DNA from: CALAED01 sp937891035
Lineage (GTDB): Bacteria; Actinomycetota; Actinomycetes; Streptosporangiales; Streptosporangiaceae
Length of the DNA: 6,774 bases
NCBI GenBank assembly: GCA_035642125.1
Contig: DASQSZ010000366.1
Location: 1-6,774, forward strand
Reading direction: 5' to 3'
The position numbers and the translations under genes are program-made. The notes under the pieces were generated by a model. It searched no databases and had not been told where the DNA came from. It saw nothing but the letters and a program-made list of their open reading frames with translations. The first letter of the stretch is position 1. Every line of letters starts with the position of its first letter. Shown here piece after piece: positions 4,928-6,774 of the stretch.

Positions 4928-6774
4928 TCAGGACAAGCCGCGCCGGTGCCGGGCCCGGTACGTCTGGGCCAGGCGGTCTTGCAGCTTGGCGTGCCGGAAT
5001 TGGTAGGCGGCGCCGGCCCGGCGGAGCAGGCCGACCCGGTGGACGTCGCCGAGGAAGCGCATGAGCCGCCGCGGCACCCGGCCCCGGAGGCTCAGGAGCG
5101 ATACGACGACGAGGTAGCTCGAGCTCGCGCCGGTCAGGTCGAAGGTGAGCGTGAACACCAGCCCGCCGGCGATGCCGAACCCGGCACCGGCCTCGACGGC
5201 CGATAGCAGCCCGCCAAAGCCCTCCGCCAGCGCGCCGGCGACGCCGAACGCGGGCCCGAGCGCGAGTCCGAAGGCCAGCGACCGGACGTACACCAGCTCA
5301 AGATCGCGCCGGAGCGTGACGTTCGGCGTCTGCGCCTGCGCGTTCGTCACCGGGGTGGCCACCCATCTGCTCAACCCGACCGTGAAGCCGCCGGCCGCGC
5401 CCAGCGCCAACCCGAACTTCAGGCTGTCCAGGACGCCGCCGACCAGACCGCCGACGAGACCGAGCACGATGGCAGTGATCACGCCGACCGCGAGTCCCAC
5501 GGCGAGCCCGAACGCCACGTTCGCGACGAGCAGCCGCAGGCGCCGTTTGAGGCGCAGGTCGGCGTAGGCAGGTTCCATCGCGGAGTTCTTCTTGAGGCCC
5601 ATGAGCACCCCTGCCGTCAGGCCACCCGTCAGCCCGCCGGTCAGCCCGCCGGTGAGGCCGAAAGCGAGCGCTTGGGCGAGACCGCCCTCGATCGCGTGGG
5701 TGAGTGCGATGGTCAGCCCGCAGGTGATCCCGATGGTGAAGCCGACGGTGAGTCCGACCGTCACGGCTCCCAGGAGGACGCTCAAGCGCCGGTGCACCGC
5801 GCGATGCAGCTGCCACCACTGAAAGTCGCCCGTGTCGTGCTCGGTCATGTGATGCGCCAGGAAGGACAGCCAACGCTTGGCGTCGGCGGCGTGCCACAGC
5901 CGGCGCGGCCAAAAGGGATGGTCGTGGTCGGCCAGGTCATCGTGGTCGTATTCGGACAGCGTGGCCTCGACGAGGTCGTCGAGCAGATGCTCGGTGATGG
6001 CGTCGGCCGTGGGGAACCGGGCGGAGTCGCACAGCGGGGCCGGCGCCCGGCCGGTGTCGATATAGACCTTGCGCAGCATCCACAGTGCCAGCGGCGTGGA
6101 CAGGGCCCGGGCGACCGGTCCGTTCGGGGCGGTCCGCACGGTCGTGAGCAGCCGCGACCAATCGTCGACCTGGCCGGACCCGAGCCGGCTGGTAATGTAC
6201 GCCGCCGCGTCGCTCCCGGTGATCGGACGGGGTTCGATGACGGCCGCCCCGACCAGGACCTGACCTTCGTTGGCCCTGACGGCCGCCTGGTACTCCGCGG
6301 TCCGGCAGGTGAGCACGACCGCGTCGATGGCGGTGGCCTTGTTCAGCGCGGCGAGGACCAGCGGCCGGATGTGCTCGGGCAGCTCGTCCAGGCCGTCCAG
6401 GACCGGCACGATGCGGCGGTTGGACACGAGCGCCTGGGCCGCGTTGCGCCCATAGGCGGCCGCGCGCAGCGCGGGGTAGTTCTCATAGAGCCGCCGGGCC
6501 AGCCATCTGTTGACGCGTTCAGTACGCGGGTCCCATCCCGCCATCGACAACAGCACCGGTACGGGCGCGCCGGGCAGCGGATGCTCGATCAGCTCATAGA
6601 GCAGCAGCACCGCCAAGGTGGTCTTGCCCATGCCCGGCGCGCCGAGGATCACCAGCCGGCGGCGGGGCAGCTCGCGCAGCCGATGGGCCATCTTGTCCAC
6701 TTTGTCGGTCCGCCCGCTGAACCGTACGCGGCCGAGCCCGAACCAGGAGCGCCGGAAGCGCGGCCCGCCGATGC
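4928..6774 (-). CDS. NACHT (STAND) P-loop NTPase with C-terminal membrane region, 5'-truncated by window edge
   Basis: 614 residues are visible and the frame is open to the right edge; the coding pattern (FGLGRVRFSGRTDK) continues above GTG 6700, so the true start and any N-terminal effector domain lie outside. Numbering from the first visible codon, Walker A is GAPGMGKTT (44-52), Walker B is VLDGLDELPE (124-133) with the NACHT-type DGLDE, and VVLTCRTAEY (152-161) is the sensor segment with Arg157. STPLALWMLRKVYIDTG (225-241) fits the NACHT helical region. Residues 333-559 form three hydrophobic blocks rich in GxxxG steps (including four GLTG/GGLT units at 372-387), separated by basic or polar loops. 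The C-terminus has YQFRHAKLQDRLAQTYRARH (590-609), a recurrent end motif in actinobacterial NACHT proteins. STAND NTPases switch between ADP-bound and ATP-bound oligomeric states on sensing a ligand; some bacterial NACHT proteins are anti-phage. Membrane anchoring is inferred from composition. Confidence 0.93.
   Translation of the reverse strand, partial: IGGPRFRRSWFGLGRVRFSGRTDKVDKMAHRLRELPRRRLVILGAPGMGKTTLAVLLLYELIEHPLPGAPVPVLLSMAGWDPRTERVNRWLARRLYENYPALRAAAYGRNAAQALVSNRRIVPVLDGLDELPEHIRPLVLAALNKATAIDAVVLTCRTAEYQAAVRANEGQVLVGAAVIEPRPITGSDAAAYITSRLGSGQVDDWSRLLTTVRTAPNGPVARALSTPLALWMLRKVYIDTGRAPAPLCDSARFPTADAITEHLLDDLVEATLSEYDHDDLADHDHPFWPRRLWHAADAKRWLSFLAHHMTEHDTGDFQWWQLHRAVHRRLSVLLGAVTVGLTVGFTIGITCGLTIALTHAIEGGLAQALAFGLTGGLTGGLTGGLTAGVLMGLKKNSAMEPAYADLRLKRRLRLLVANVAFGLAVGLAVGVITAIVLGLVGGLVGGVLDSLKFGLALGAAGGFTVGLSRWVATPVTNAQAQTPNVTLRRDLELVYVRSLAFGLALGPAFGVAGALAEGFGGLLSAVEAGAGFGIAGGLVFTLTFDLTGASSSYLVVVSLLSLRGRVPRRLMRFLGDVHRVGLLRRAGAAYQFRHAKLQDRLAQTYRARHRRGLS
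5616..5663. repeat. 12-bp tandem repeat inside the NACHT membrane region
   Basis: Units begin at 5616, 5628, 5640 and 5652. The two central units, GTCAGCCCGCCG, are identical; the outer ones diverge. In the minus-strand protein each unit gives one G-G-L-T step of a glycine zipper. Identical synonymous codons in the central copies suggest recent slippage expansion. Confidence 0.8.

Noticed and set aside
4334..5206. 290-codon plus-strand frame and others antisense to the PNPOx-like and NACHT genes
   Set aside because: They are shadows of the two real genes on the opposite strand and show no domain patterns.
6688..6700. GTG 6700 or ATG 6691 as the start of the NACHT gene
   Set aside because: No Shine-Dalgarno is visible. 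The frame stays open to the window edge with typical NACHT lead-in residues (RFSGRTDKVD), so the gene begins outside.

Overview
The window is very GC-rich and has the strong third-position G/C bias of an actinomycete chromosome, so long open frames appear on both strands and most are shadows. GTG and TTG starts, two leaderless-looking promoters, a glycine-rich NACHT protein and a divergent pair of small HTH regulators all fit a Streptomyces, Micromonospora or Frankia-like actinobacterium. The genus cannot be fixed from the sequence.

Left half (1-3142, all minus strand): a metabolic operon read from right to left. A TIM-barrel sugar isomerase/epimerase-like protein (2273-3142) comes first. It is followed by the alpha (1197-2237) and beta (201-1184) subunits of a thiamine-diphosphate 2-oxoacid or acetoin dehydrogenase E1, then the first 34 codons of an FAD/NAD(P) disulfide-oxidoreductase-type flavoprotein that runs off the left edge (1-104). 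Gaps are 35, 12 and 96 bases. The likely logic is that the TIM-barrel enzyme processes a sugar-like substrate and the E1 component oxidatively cleaves or decarboxylates a downstream keto compound. No E2 acyltransferase lies between E1 and the flavoprotein.

Middle (3143-4388): about 475 bases without a convincing gene, holding short direct and inverted repeats, then two divergent HTH genes. These are an 80-residue XRE protein (3618-3860, minus) and a 139-residue HTH protein (3969-4388, plus). The ~100-base gap between them is packed with copies of TGCGAAG or its complement, including a perfect 9-bp inverted repeat over the predicted -35 of the minus-strand gene. This looks like an autoregulatory switch.

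Right half (4400-6774, minus strand): a small FMN-binding split-barrel (pyridoxamine-phosphate-oxidase-like) protein converges on the HTH gene. Upstream of it is a large NACHT (STAND) P-loop NTPase whose 5' end lies beyond the right edge. The C-terminal half of the NTPase is a membrane region of three glycine-zipper-rich blocks ending in an FRHAKLQDRLA motif. NACHT proteins of this type are the bacterial relatives of NLR immune sensors, so this and the regulator pair are the most likely accessory or defence-related part of the window. No phage, IS, tRNA, rRNA or CRISPR feature was seen.
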